NCBI RefSeq assembly: GCF_021440085.1
Contig: NZ_JAKCPW010000005.1
Coordinates: 62,001 to 126,000, forward strand
Direction: 5' to 3'
Source: Dyadobacter sp. CY261
GTDB taxonomy: Bacteria; Bacteroidota; Bacteroidia; Cytophagales; Spirosomataceae
DNA length: 64,000 nt
This document shows, piece by piece, positions 45,475-54,532 of this stretch. Under the pieces are notes generated by a model. That model ran no database searches, was not told where the DNA came from, and was given only the letters and a program-made list of their open reading frames with translations. The position numbers and the translations under genes are program-made. Each line of letters starts with the position of its first letter. The stretch's first letter is position 1.

Positions 45475-45518
45475 AAATAAATAGCGAGCCGTCAATCATA
45501 ATGGTTCGCTATTTATTT
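45475..45518. terminator. Bidirectional terminator overlapping the M48 stop codon
   Basis: AAATAAATAGCGAGCC (45475-45490) pairs with GGTTCGCTATTTATTT (45503-45518) with one G-T wobble. The right arm covers the stop codon of the convergent protease gene. Confidence 0.8.
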
Positions 45519-46609
45519 ACCATCAGCGACAATCTCTCCCACTTCCTCTCCAATTCCCTCTCCTCCCTCACACCTTTCTGCCGCTTCACCATCTCCTCCG
45601 CAACCCGCAGCCTCTCCTCCGTCAGCGGATGCGTACTCAGCAATTGCAAACTCCCCACATCCCCATGTTCGCTTTGCAGTAATGCGAACAAATCCACAAA
45701 ACCTTGCAGGCTGATGCCGTCGCTTTGCAACACATCCATTCCCTTGCGGTCGGCTTCGGTTTCGAGTTCGCGGGAATAGGTGAGGTTGGCGAGTGTATTG
45801 GAATTGTCGGCTATGGTGGTGACGATGCCGTTGATGTCGTTCAGTAGCAATGAAAGAAACAGGTAGCCTGCCAGACTTCTGAAAATGTTTCGGAGTGAAT
45901 GCCGGTAATGCACATGGGCTACTTCATGCGCCAGGAGTGCCGCCAGCTGCTCCTTGCTTTTCATCTGCCGGATGATCTTATCAAAAACCACGATATGCCC
46001 GCCAGGCAATGCAAATGCATTGACCTCGTCTTCCTTCACGACGGTGACACGGATGGGGTATTGCGTTTTGAAATCAATGGATTTCGCAAAGTCATTTACC
46101 GCATCCGTCAGCGGTTTGTCCACATCGTAGGCGCGGATCATGTTCTCGTACATGGTGTCACCCATTTCGACCTCCGCACTTACAGGAATGCGTTCTGCAA
46201 CAGCACCGGCCAGCCATGGAAGGCCATACCAATAGGTGAGGCCCATCAGAATGAGAACGAGCAGCGCTACTCCCACAATAGCCGTATTACTCAATTTGAA
46301 GAGGTTGCTGATACGCTTCTTGAAAAATACCTTCTCCGGATACCGGTACCTCAGCGCCCCGGGCAGCTTTTCATCCTTGCATTCGATCGTCTGCTGTGGA
46401 AATTCCCCATATCGGAAAATGAACAGACCGCTGAAGTTTTCGTCGGTCACGATGCCCGGTATTGCCCAGCGGACCGGGACGAGCTCCTCCGACGGATCCC
46501 GGTAATGAATGAGCCAGTGGTCCGGCATGAGTGTGAGCGTGGCGTCGTGCGCGATGGAGCGCCGGCCGTCGTGGTAACGGACACTAAAATGCTGCATGAA
46601 AAAGGTCAA
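45509..46609 (-). CDS. M48 family membrane metalloprotease
   Basis: The 366-residue protein has a beta-rich N-terminal segment, one membrane helix (about 108-132) and an M48 domain. The zinc site HEVAH spans 228-232 (AALLAHEVAHVHYRHSLRN), and the third ligand lies in ELETEADRKGMD (Glu285). VNAFALPGGHIVVFDKI is the typical strand before it. M48 proteases of this type take part in envelope protein quality control. It lies 6 bp after the DUF898 gene, a pairing seen in other bacteria. Confidence 0.92.
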   Translation of the reverse strand: MTFFMQHFSVRYHDGRRSIAHDATLTLMPDHWLIHYRDPSEELVPVRWAIPGIVTDENFSGLFIFRYGEFPQQTIECKDEKLPGALRYRYPEKVFFKKRISNLFKLSNTAIVGVALLVLILMGLTYWYGLPWLAGAVAERIPVSAEVEMGDTMYENMIRAYDVDKPLTDAVNDFAKSIDFKTQYPIRVTVVKEDEVNAFALPGGHIVVFDKIIRQMKSKEQLAALLAHEVAHVHYRHSLRNIFRSLAGYLFLSLLLNDINGIVTTIADNSNTLANLTYSRELETEADRKGMDVLQSDGISLQGFVDLFALLQSEHGDVGSLQLLSTHPLTEERLRVAEEMVKRQKGVREERELERKWERLSLMVNK

Positions 46610-46615
46610 ATGTGA

Positions 46616-47575
46616 TTAAACAAGGCCAATATCGATCATATCTGCGAGATCTTCGCCAGTAGCGTCGGTATAGTCGGCTTCGGTTTGTGTGATTGAATTG
46701 ACATCCATAGGCCCGTCGATGTGGATATTGTTAAACACAAAATGCATAGCCCGCACGATGGCCCAGGGCGTTGCGAGTCCGAGACTGAGCACGATGATGA
46801 GCAGATTCACAATGACCAGCTGGAAGTATGCTCCGCCAGTAGCGGTCGAGCGGAAATTAAGCTTCGTATCTCCCTGGTACATCCGGATGTTATCCACGTA
46901 ATAGGCGAAAAGGTCTTTGGCATACCAAAAAGCGTAAATACCCAGCGTAAAAATCGACAGAAAATAGCCTTTTACATTAAGCCAGAAAAATGCCGCACCC
47001 TCGCCCTCATAAGAAAATGTAATGTTCCCGAAACGGAGGTGTTTGAAAATGTATTTCCGGATTTCAATAATAAACCAGGCACCATAAGTACCGAATGTAA
47101 AAATGGTAATCAGGCTGCCTACGATAAACATCTTCAGGAATTCTTTGCGGTCACCGCGATATCCGAAATGGATTCCGCGCCACGACGAGCGGGACGTTCT
47201 GTAACGAAGCGCGCCATGAATGGCTATCGGAATCAAAATCAATAATCCTATGTAAAAGACTGCGACACCAAGCATTTTAACAACCATACTACTGGACAAA
47301 AGTGCCAGAAACAGCAAGCAGTAAAGACCCAAGAAAATGCCGATTGCTTTAATAAAACCTTTAAACATTTCATTGCCTGTGCCATGAAATGTAAAGCGGC
47401 TCCCTTCAAATTCCGACTCTTCATACATATATTTCAGCAATGCGGCTTTTGCCCATGGATAATAAATGCCGAGTGTAATGAAAGTCAGAAGGATGTTAAC
47501 AATGTAAATACCAAATAATTTGGCCCCTTCCCCGTGAAAGCTGAGCTGGCGGGTTTCGTTTTGACGCAGTTCCAT
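46616..47575 (-). CDS. YjgN/DUF898 family membrane protein
   Basis: The 319-residue protein has about eight membrane helices and the repeated DUF898 blocks: LSFHGEGAKLFGIYIVNILL, TLGIYYPWAKAALLKYMYEE, FTFHGTGNEMFKGFIKAIGI, RYRTSRSSWRGIHFGYRGD and FTFGTYGAWFIIEIRKYIFK. Family members are inner-membrane proteins of unknown function that often adjoin M48 proteases, as here. The promoter box lies 26 bp upstream of the ATG. Confidence 0.9.
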   Translation of the reverse strand: MELRQNETRQLSFHGEGAKLFGIYIVNILLTFITLGIYYPWAKAALLKYMYEESEFEGSRFTFHGTGNEMFKGFIKAIGIFLGLYCLLFLALLSSSMVVKMLGVAVFYIGLLILIPIAIHGALRYRTSRSSWRGIHFGYRGDRKEFLKMFIVGSLITIFTFGTYGAWFIIEIRKYIFKHLRFGNITFSYEGEGAAFFWLNVKGYFLSIFTLGIYAFWYAKDLFAYYVDNIRMYQGDTKLNFRSTATGGAYFQLVIVNLLIIVLSLGLATPWAIVRAMHFVFNNIHIDGPMDVNSITQTEADYTDATGEDLADMIDIGLV

Positions 47576-47601
47576 TTAGTTAGATTTAATGTGAGGAAAA
47601 T

Positions 47602-47609
47602 CAAATATA
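47602..47609 (-). promoter_or_regulatory. -7 box of the DUF898-M48 operon
   Basis: On the minus strand 47609-47602 reads TATATTTG (TAnnTTTG). The ATG at 47575 is 26 bp downstream. No convincing -33 box is seen. Confidence 0.45.
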
Positions 47610-47734
47610 AAGATTTCAATCCTCGATTAGATTAATTCATCTTTACCATGACAAAAATTGGTGTTCGGAATTATCATCCGGCACAGTTATTTTAATGATG
47701 AGCACACAGCATTTCATTCAAACAACTCGAAACC

Positions 47735-47995
47735 ATGGATATCTATCAACTGGCCAATGAGTACCGGGATTTCACAAATGGCGGAGGTGATCCCAGCGAT
47801 CCGCGTGAGACGCCACCTTTCGATCCACGGCCGGAAGTTCCGTCACCTGACGTGCCGGAAGAAACACCACCTTATGAGAAAGAACCGGAGACTCCGCCTC
47901 TGACGCCAGAGCCAGAACTGCCGCCAGTAGAACCCGTGGTACCAGAAATTGAGCCACTCCCAGGTGAAGGACCCGGAATTCCCGCGTTCAAATAA
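47735..47995 (+). CDS. Small proline/glutamate-rich protein
   Basis: The 86-residue frame begins MDIYQLANEYRDFTNGGGDP and then is almost entirely Pro, Glu and Asp in short repeats (PEVPSPDVPEETPPYEKEPE and similar), ending GPGIPAFK. The repeats and the lack of any antisense gene support real coding, and the leader AACTCGAAACC is A-rich. No signal peptide is seen. It would be disordered and strongly acidic. It may be a linker-like or sheath protein; function is unknown. Confidence 0.55.
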   Translation: MDIYQLANEYRDFTNGGGDPSDPRETPPFDPRPEVPSPDVPEETPPYEKEPETPPLTPEPELPPVEPVVPEIEPLPGEGPGIPAFK

Positions 47996-48074
47996 GCAAA
48001 CGTTTTGACTAGTAGCTATTTGAGGTCTGCCGCCACTTGGAAAGATTATTTATATACTAGTACGACAAAAACTT

Positions 48075-48115
48075 CTACAAAATTTGTAGCTAAGTTTAAA
48101 TTCGTTGTATCTTCA
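48075..48115 (+). promoter_or_regulatory. Candidate promoter with overlapping palindrome
   Basis: TTTG (48083-48086) and TATCTTCA (48108-48115) are 21 bp apart and resemble -33/-7 boxes (the -7 is imperfect). The palindrome CTACAAAATTTGTAG (48075-48089) covers the -33 box and could be an operator. It may instead be the collapsed ends of the repeat seen at 7375-7458. Confidence 0.35.
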
Positions 48116-48136
48116 CTAAAATTGTAGACCCAACGA

Positions 48137-51100
48137 ATGACTAAAACCTTTACGCTCTGTCTCTTAATTTTCTCCTTCTCTATTCAGGCTCAGTCGAATA
48201 AGATACTTCCAGGAAAGATCGAAGCAGAAGATTTTATCACCACGAATGCCACCGGCACTGAATCGACTTCGGATGCAGGAGGCGGTTTGAATGTCGGCTG
48301 GATACAGGATGGCAGCTGGTTAGACTATGCCGTTCAGACACCGTCGGCGGGCTACTACACGTTCCGCTTCAGGATCGCCAATGGTTATAGTCCAGAAGCT
48401 ACATTGGCGTTACGATCATCTAACGGTGCTACCCTGGGCAGGGCTATTTTGCCACAAACTGGTGGCATGCAGGGCTGGCAAACTGTGTCATTTGCTGCTT
48501 TGCTTCCACAAGGGAATCAGACAATCCGCATTTTTGCCGAAAAAGGAGGCTGGAATTTCAACTGGTTTGATGTAAGCGCTTCCCGCTCGATAGCGTCCGG
48601 AAAGGTGGAGGCAGAAAACTTTGATACGATGCACGAAGTTCGCCTGGAAGATACCAGTGATGAAGGCGGCGGCCAGAATGTGGCGTATATTGATGATAAC
48701 GACTGGATGGATTACAATCTCAGTCTGGCCAATGCCCGCGATTATGAAATGCAGTTCAGGGTTGCCAACGCATATGGAAACGGCATTATTGAAATACAAA
48801 ACGCAGCAGGAGCGGTGCTGGGGCAGGTAAATGTCCCACAAACAGGCGCATGGCAAAGTTGGACAACCATCCATACCACCGTGACCCTACCAGCAGGTAG
48901 CCAGCTAATAAGGCTTTTTGCCAGACAGGGAGCATTCAACCTCAACTGGTTTTCATTCGTTTCGGCAGGCCAACGGGTTACCGGTACTATGTTGCCCGCG
49001 AAGATAGAAGCCGAGATGTATGACGCCTCTAACAGCGTACAATTAGAAAACACCACAGATACCGATGGAGGCCAGAATGTAGGATGGATCCAGGATGATA
49101 GCTGGATGGACTACGACGTAAACGTACCTGCTGCCGGAATATTTACATTCAACTACCGCATCGCGAACGGGTATAGTCCTGAGGCTACGCTCGTCATGAA
49201 AAACACGGAAGGTGCCGACTTTGGAAGTATCCTCTTGCCGCAAACAGGCGGAATGCAAGGCTGGAAAACCGTTAGCATGCTGGCGTCGTTACCGGCAGGG
49301 AACCAAAGATTACGTGTTTTTGCTCCTAAGGGCGGCTGGAACTTCAACTGGTTTGAGGCAAGGGCGTCTCGCGCACTGACGAGCAGAATTGAAGCAGAAA
49401 CATTTGATGTGGCGTCAGACGTGCGTACCGAAGCAACGGGCGACGCAGATGGCGACCAGAACGTGAGCTATATCGACGATAATGATTGGCTGGATTACAA
49501 TGTGAATGTACCCACGGCTGGCACTTACACAATCAATTTCCGGGTGGCTAATAGCTGGGGAAATGGTAATATTCAGTTCAAAAACACCTCTGGTACAATT
49601 CTAGGCAACGTGGATGTTCCACAAACAGGCGGATGGCAAAACTACACCACCGTACGCACGACTGTGCAACTGGACGCGGGAAGCCAGGTGTTCCGCATTT
49701 TTGCGAACCGCGGCGCATTCAATTTCAACTGGTTTGAGGTAATCCCCGGTTCAGTCCAGGGGCAATCCGTTATTACTTTTGAGCCGATTGGCGATAAAAA
49801 TCTGACCGACGGCTCATTCAACCTAACAACCAGCAGTACTAATCCCGAAACGCCTGTTCAGTTTACGTCTTCCGACCCATCGATCGTTTCGGTTTCAAAT
49901 GCGAGCGGCATCTGGAAAGCTTCCATCCACGCGGCTGGACAAGTAACCATCACGGCATCGCAGGCCGGCAACAACAATTATCTCACGGCCGAGAATGTCG
50001 CCAGGACATTTTCTGTTTCTGACAATTCAAACCCCAATAATCCGGCACTGGGCACCAAAATCCCCATCGACCCGAAGCGCTGGTACCAGCTTACCAATGC
50101 GGCCAATGGCCTGGAAGGTTTGTTTGATGGCAACACGCAGGAAAATGTGCAGACAGGCTGGGGCAAAGTGATCAACAATTACGAGGCATATTATCCGCTG
50201 AAAGATGGCGAGCAGATCACCCTCAATGGAATCAAATTCTTCGATTTTACGGGTACGGCGCAGGATTACCCACTGGTATTGTCAGTCATTACGGATCAAT
50301 GGGAACGCATTCCGGTTGCTACCTTCACCGGTGAAATCTATAATGGCTGGGTAGGCCCCTACCCCAATCGCCAACTTTCCGGCGACGCGCAGTTCAAGTT
50401 CGACCAGCCGTTGAGCAATATCCGTTACCTGGTAATGACCATGTCCAACACATTACCTACCGAAATCGAGTTTTACGGTAGCTATACTCCTGGTACCGAA
50501 ATCGTGAAACCGGCCCGCGTCAAACACATCAAACTCAGCGATATGCTGGGCGTGAATGGATACGAATGGAATTTCCAGGATGGCATGCATATTGAAACAC
50601 TGGTTGAACCAAAAGTACAAGCTGCCAAAAGTTTTACAGGTTTACGGCATTATATGGACTGGGAGAAGCTGGAAGCGGATGAAGGTGTTTATTCCTATAA
50701 TCCCACCCTAAGCGGCAGCTGGAATTACGACCTGATTTACGAACGCTGCAAGCAGGAGAATATTGAGGTACTCGCTTGCCTTAAAACGCAGCCCACCTGG
50801 CTGAGACAGACATATCCCGAAGATCAGCGTGATCCGGAGAATGTGCCTGTTCGCTATGGCAAGAGTTTCGCCGATCCGGTTTCATACATAGAACAGGCAA
50901 AAGTTGCATTCCAGTATGCAGCGCGTTATGGAAGCAATGCGAATGTTGACCCGTCGCTACTGAGCGTATCTACCACGCCAAGATGGAACCAAGACCCGGT
51001 TAACACCATCAAAATCGGCCTGAACCTGATCAAATACATCGAATGCGATAACGAGCGCGACAAGTGGTGGAAAGGCCGCAAGGGCTACCAGACAGCCCGG

Positions 51101-52315
51101 GAATATGCAGCGAACATGTCCGCATTTTATGATGGTCATAAAAATACAATGGGTGCCGGCGTGGGTGTAAAAAATGCCGATCCGAATATGAAAGTGGTCA
51201 TTGCGGGATTGGTTACCGGTCCTGATTATGTAAAAGGAATGGTCGACTGGTGCAGGGAATTCCGGGGCTATAATGCCGACGGAACAGTGAATCTCTGCTG
51301 GGATGTTGTCAACTTCCATCTTTATACCGACAATGCATCTTCAAGCCAGAGCGGCACATCTACCCGCGGCGCGGCGCCCGAAGTGACCAATGCCAAGCAG
51401 ATCGTAGAAAATTTCGTAAAAGTAGCCCGCGAAGTTTCCAATGACCTGCCGATCTGGAATACCGAAGCAGGATACGACCTGCATCAAAGCAGTCCGCTAA
51501 GAGCGATTCCTATCGGCAATAAATCGGCATTACAAACACAAGCCGACTGGATTCTGCGCACGTCGCTGTTTGCGGCCCGTAACGGTGTTGAGAAATTGTT
51601 TTTCTACCAAATGTACGACGACAACAGTGCCAGCGGTGGTATGTTCGGGACATCGGGATTCGTCAACGACGACCAGACACGCCGGCCATCTGCGGATTAC
51701 TTCCTGCAAACCCAAAAACTGTTTGGGCAATACGAATTCAAGGAAACGCTCCATAACGACCCGATCGTAGACCGCTACGAGCTAAATGGAAAATCACTGT
51801 TTATCCTGACAGTACCAGACGAAGTGGGCAGAACCGCCGAATATACCGTCAACCTGAATCAGTCGGGCATTGCGAGAATTTATACGCCTACCGCCGGTGC
51901 CAGCAATATGGCGATGGTAGAACTACCGATCGTGGATGGCAAAGTAACGGTTACTGCGGGCGAAACGCCAATCTTTGTAATAGCAGCCGACGGTTCCAAT
52001 GCAAGAATTGCAGCTTTGGAAACCGCTGCGCCAGCTTTGGAACCGGAAGTACCGTTGCACGTAGATGTGAATGTTTATCCCAATCCAACATCCGATTACT
52101 TCAGCATCGACCTCGCTAATGAAAAAACCGGGCAGATCGAGATCCGTATATTCGACGCCAAATCAGGACGGCTTTATAAGCAAATGCAGGTGAACAAAAC
52201 GGCCAACCGTTTCTCACATCAGTTGAACATCACACAGCTTCCTGCGAGTGTTTACATTGTTGAAGTAAAGCAAGGCGATGACCGCGCTTTCCGAAAGATT
52301 GCCAAAGTTCATTAA
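48137..52315 (+). CDS. Secreted multidomain glycosidase: four CBM6, clan GH-A-like barrel, T9SS sorting domain
   Basis: The protein has 1392 residues with a signal peptide (FSFSIQAQSN). Four CBM6-type modules (about 25-148, 150-277, 285-410, 412-540) share WxxDxxW(M/L)DY and FNxNWF motifs. An Ig-like segment follows (about 545-628), then an F5/8-like sandwich (about 640-790). The catalytic barrel (about 800-1205) has ECDNERDKWW (Glu973, probable acid/base) and IWNTEAGYD (Glu1110, probable nucleophile), as in GH-A clan enzymes. A small beta domain and a T9SS type A sorting domain (VNVYPNPTSDYFSIDLAN) end the protein. Modules 1 and 3, and 2 and 4, are near duplicates. The GH family is not certain (GH39/GH5-like). 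Export to the surface through T9SS is expected. Confidence 0.88.
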   Translation: MTKTFTLCLLIFSFSIQAQSNKILPGKIEAEDFITTNATGTESTSDAGGGLNVGWIQDGSWLDYAVQTPSAGYYTFRFRIANGYSPEATLALRSSNGATLGRAILPQTGGMQGWQTVSFAALLPQGNQTIRIFAEKGGWNFNWFDVSASRSIASGKVEAENFDTMHEVRLEDTSDEGGGQNVAYIDDNDWMDYNLSLANARDYEMQFRVANAYGNGIIEIQNAAGAVLGQVNVPQTGAWQSWTTIHTTVTLPAGSQLIRLFARQGAFNLNWFSFVSAGQRVTGTMLPAKIEAEMYDASNSVQLENTTDTDGGQNVGWIQDDSWMDYDVNVPAAGIFTFNYRIANGYSPEATLVMKNTEGADFGSILLPQTGGMQGWKTVSMLASLPAGNQRLRVFAPKGGWNFNWFEARASRALTSRIEAETFDVASDVRTEATGDADGDQNVSYIDDNDWLDYNVNVPTAGTYTINFRVANSWGNGNIQFKNTSGTILGNVDVPQTGGWQNYTTVRTTVQLDAGSQVFRIFANRGAFNFNWFEVIPGSVQGQSVITFEPIGDKNLTDGSFNLTTSSTNPETPVQFTSSDPSIVSVSNASGIWKASIHAAGQVTITASQAGNNNYLTAENVARTFSVSDNSNPNNPALGTKIPIDPKRWYQLTNAANGLEGLFDGNTQENVQTGWGKVINNYEAYYPLKDGEQITLNGIKFFDFTGTAQDYPLVLSVITDQWERIPVATFTGEIYNGWVGPYPNRQLSGDAQFKFDQPLSNIRYLVMTMSNTLPTEIEFYGSYTPGTEIVKPARVKHIKLSDMLGVNGYEWNFQDGMHIETLVEPKVQAAKSFTGLRHYMDWEKLEADEGVYSYNPTLSGSWNYDLIYERCKQENIEVLACLKTQPTWLRQTYPEDQRDPENVPVRYGKSFADPVSYIEQAKVAFQYAARYGSNANVDPSLLSVSTTPRWNQDPVNTIKIGLNLIKYIECDNERDKWWKGRKGYQTAREYAANMSAFYDGHKNTMGAGVGVKNADPNMKVVIAGLVTGPDYVKGMVDWCREFRGYNADGTVNLCWDVVNFHLYTDNASSSQSGTSTRGAAPEVTNAKQIVENFVKVAREVSNDLPIWNTEAGYDLHQSSPLRAIPIGNKSALQTQADWILRTSLFAARNGVEKLFFYQMYDDNSASGGMFGTSGFVNDDQTRRPSADYFLQTQKLFGQYEFKETLHNDPIVDRYELNGKSLFILTVPDEVGRTAEYTVNLNQSGIARIYTPTAGASNMAMVELPIVDGKVTVTAGETPIFVIAADGSNARIAALETAAPALEPEVPLHVDVNVYPNPTSDYFSIDLANEKTGQIEIRIFDAKSGRLYKQMQVNKTANRFSHQLNITQLPASVYIVEVKQGDDRAFRKIAKVH

Positions 52316-52328
52316 ACATCAACCGTAT

Positions 52329-52373
52329 AAAAAAGCAAATCCCGGATCAGTGCGATCCGGGATTTGCTTTTTT
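52329..52373. terminator. Bidirectional terminator
   Basis: A perfect 20-bp stem (52329-52348 with 52354-52373) around a five-base loop is bounded by A6 and T6, between the glycosidase and the convergent AraC-type gene. Confidence 0.92.
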
Positions 52374-53391
52374 AATCCAGATAGGCCGCCCCACTCATCT
52401 GGCGATTCAGCCGCCCTCCGCTTTCCAGACGGGCTATGTTAAATTTTTCCCTATATTCTTTCGGCGTGACGCCGGTGCTCTTCTTGAAAAGCTGCCTGAA
52501 CGATTTCAGGTCATTATATCCTGAATTAAGCATTACTTCCAGCACACTCTGGTCCGTTTGTGCCAACAGCCTTTTAGCGGCCTCTATACGCGTCCGCTGC
52601 AAATACTCGATCGGCGTAACGCCAATGGCTTGTTTAAAACGCCGCACCACATTGCGCCGGCTTGCGGGAATGTCCTGAATAAGCACCTCGATGGTACTAC
52701 CCTCCTGATATTCTTTTTCGATTTTGCGTTGCGCCATATTTACCAGCCCGTCGCCATGGTTCTGCGGTGGGGCAAATGTGCCAAAATAAGTTTGCTGGTC
52801 GCGGTCCATATCGATCGCAAACATTTTAGCGGTTCTTAATGTAAGGTCTTTTCCACAAAAACGCTGGATCAGGTAAAGCATCAAATGAAAACTGCTGGTC
52901 GCTCCGCCGCTGGTAAAGATGCCTTTGTCCTCGGTTACCACCGCATCACTTTTGATGATCACATCGGGAAAATTCGTTGCTAATGATTCGGCGGCATCGA
53001 TGTGCGTGGTCGCGTGCTTCCCATTGAGCAGGCCGGCAGCCGCCAGCAAAAATGCGCCAGTGCAAAAACTCGCAAGCTCCGAACCGTTTTTATATTGCTC
53101 CCAAAGCCAGGGAATGCAGGCCTGGTTATTCATGATCGAATGCTGCACGTCCCCCGCCCCGAATGCGGGAATCAGTACCAAGTCTTGCTTGACAAACTGA
53201 CTGATCGGCTGCATATGGTAAGCTCCGTAGAACTGTCCCGGTTCATTATCCGGTGAAAACAGCGTAATATTAAAAAAATGTGGTTGGTTGGCACGCTCAT
53301 AAAAGCTATTCACCGATTCGAAGACATCCAGGATAGCCGCTACGCTCAGTAAGCGGTGCCGGTTGGTAATTAGTAGACCTAGTTGTAGCAT
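52372..53391 (-). CDS. GlxA-type AraC family transcriptional regulator (DJ-1/PfpI domain)
   Basis: In the 339-residue protein, residues 1-190 form a DJ-1/PfpI-like domain (LGLLITNRHRLLSVAAILDV, GSELASFCTGAFLLAAAGLL with the nucleophile-like Cys elbow, GIFTSGGATSSFHLMLYLIQ). The C-terminal 100 residues are two AraC helix-turn-helix motifs (RRNVVRRFKQAIGVTPIEYL, LNSGYNDLKSFRQLFKKSTG, VTPKEY). Members sense small molecules and regulate nearby genes. The divergent DUF1579 gene, 234 bp away, is the natural target. Confidence 0.93.
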   Translation of the reverse strand: MLQLGLLITNRHRLLSVAAILDVFESVNSFYERANQPHFFNITLFSPDNEPGQFYGAYHMQPISQFVKQDLVLIPAFGAGDVQHSIMNNQACIPWLWEQYKNGSELASFCTGAFLLAAAGLLNGKHATTHIDAAESLATNFPDVIIKSDAVVTEDKGIFTSGGATSSFHLMLYLIQRFCGKDLTLRTAKMFAIDMDRDQQTYFGTFAPPQNHGDGLVNMAQRKIEKEYQEGSTIEVLIQDIPASRRNVVRRFKQAIGVTPIEYLQRTRIEAAKRLLAQTDQSVLEVMLNSGYNDLKSFRQLFKKSTGVTPKEYREKFNIARLESGGRLNRQMSGAAYLD

Positions 53392-53625
53392 GTTGTTGAT
53401 GTGGTTAATCTTTGATTTTCAGACCAAAGCGGGCACCAATATAGAAATTTTTGTCTCAAATACCCCTTACGGTTAGCATATTACGCCGTTGGTTGCTGTC
53501 TTATTTTTGTTAAACTTTGGATTAAGAAATTTTAATGTCTTATTGCGGCCACGCGACCTCCTGCGAATGCAATGCAAAAATTCGTCTTGATTCGTGTCTT
53601 CGTGATTAATCAAAACCCAACAATC

Positions 53626-54123
53626 ATGTCCAAAAGCAAATTTGAAGCATCCCTGGAAACCGGAGTGCATCACCGACTTCAAAGCTTAGCCGGGACCTGG
53701 CAAGGCATCACAAAAACCTGGTTTGAACCGAACGTCCTCGCCGACGAATCCGAGATGACTGGAAGGATCAAATCCATTCTTGGCGGCCGGTTCCTCCTCC
53801 ACGAATACCAGGGTAGCCTGAACGGCAAGCCATTTGAAGGAATCGCCATTTACGGATTCGACATCGCAAACAACAATTTCCAAATCGCCTGGATCGACAG
53901 CTTTCACATGGGAACCGGCACGATGCTTTCCAACGGTACTCCCACCGAGAACGGGTTTTCAGTTTTAGGCCAATACAGCGTCCCCGAATATCCAAACCCC
54001 TGGAACTGGCGCACCGTCGCAGAACTCCAAGACGCGGATACGTTGGTCATTACGGCGTACAATATTTCACCCGAAGGCCAGGAAGACAAAGCTACCGAGA
54101 CAATTTACAAGCGAGTAGGCTAA
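53626..54123 (+). CDS. DUF1579 family protein
   Basis: I start at 53626 (MSKSKFEASLETGVHHRLQS), 165 residues; 18 more in-frame residues upstream lack family similarity. DUF1579 features are LAGTWQGITKTWFEPN, GGRFLLHEYQGSLNGKPFEG, IYGFDIANNNFQIAWIDSFH and a C-terminal beta strand ETIYKRVG. It is predicted to be a lipocalin-like cytoplasmic barrel of unknown ligand. The 3' end overlaps the YhcG remnant on the other strand. A possible -7 box TATTTTTG lies at 53502-53509. Confidence 0.85.
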   Translation: MSKSKFEASLETGVHHRLQSLAGTWQGITKTWFEPNVLADESEMTGRIKSILGGRFLLHEYQGSLNGKPFEGIAIYGFDIANNNFQIAWIDSFHMGTGTMLSNGTPTENGFSVLGQYSVPEYPNPWNWRTVAELQDADTLVITAYNISPEGQEDKATETIYKRVG

Positions 54124-54417
54124 TCAGGAGTTCATGAGTTTTTAGCTGGCCGACCAAGGCCCGTTCAAGGTCATTTTCATATACTATATCCTTGGCTTTT
54201 AAACCTAGAAATTCGAAGGTGAACGGGGATTTGATAATGTCGGCGACACTCTGACGCTGCGCATTCTCATCCACGTTCTTAGCTAGCGCGACTGGATAGG
54301 TCCAATAGAACTGTCTGAATACTTTAAGGTTTCTGCCGCCAAGCCCTGCTATGGGCAGTGCTTCTGCTAATTCGTCTACCAGCCGCTGCCCGTTACCAGT
54401 GAATTAAAATCTGCCAT
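54092..54417 (-). pseudogene. Remnant of a YhcG/DUF1016 PD-(D/E)XK nuclease gene
   Basis: From ATG at 54417 the minus strand reads MADFNSLVTGSGW and stops. A shifted frame continues QRLVDELAEALPIAGLGGRN, LKVFRQFYWTYP, SVADIIKSPFTFEFLGLKAK and DLERALVGQLKTHELL before the stop at 54092. These pieces match the N-terminal and central parts of DUF1016 nucleases, but most of the N-terminal domain and the whole catalytic C-terminus are missing. YhcG-type genes are mobile accessory genes linked to defence loci, so this is likely a decayed insertion. Confidence 0.75.
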
Positions 54418-54532
54418 GTTGATGAATGTTTGGTGAGAAAGCCGAAATATCAGGCAACCCCCTCCTCCCCACTTAAACCAATTCCCTAATGGCATGACTT
54501 TGTTACCAACCGGCTTACAAAGTCATCAGCAA

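Noticed and set aside
48137..49750. CRISPR-like or simple tandem repeat
   Set aside because: The repeated sequence is coding and corresponds to CBM6 domains of about 125 residues.
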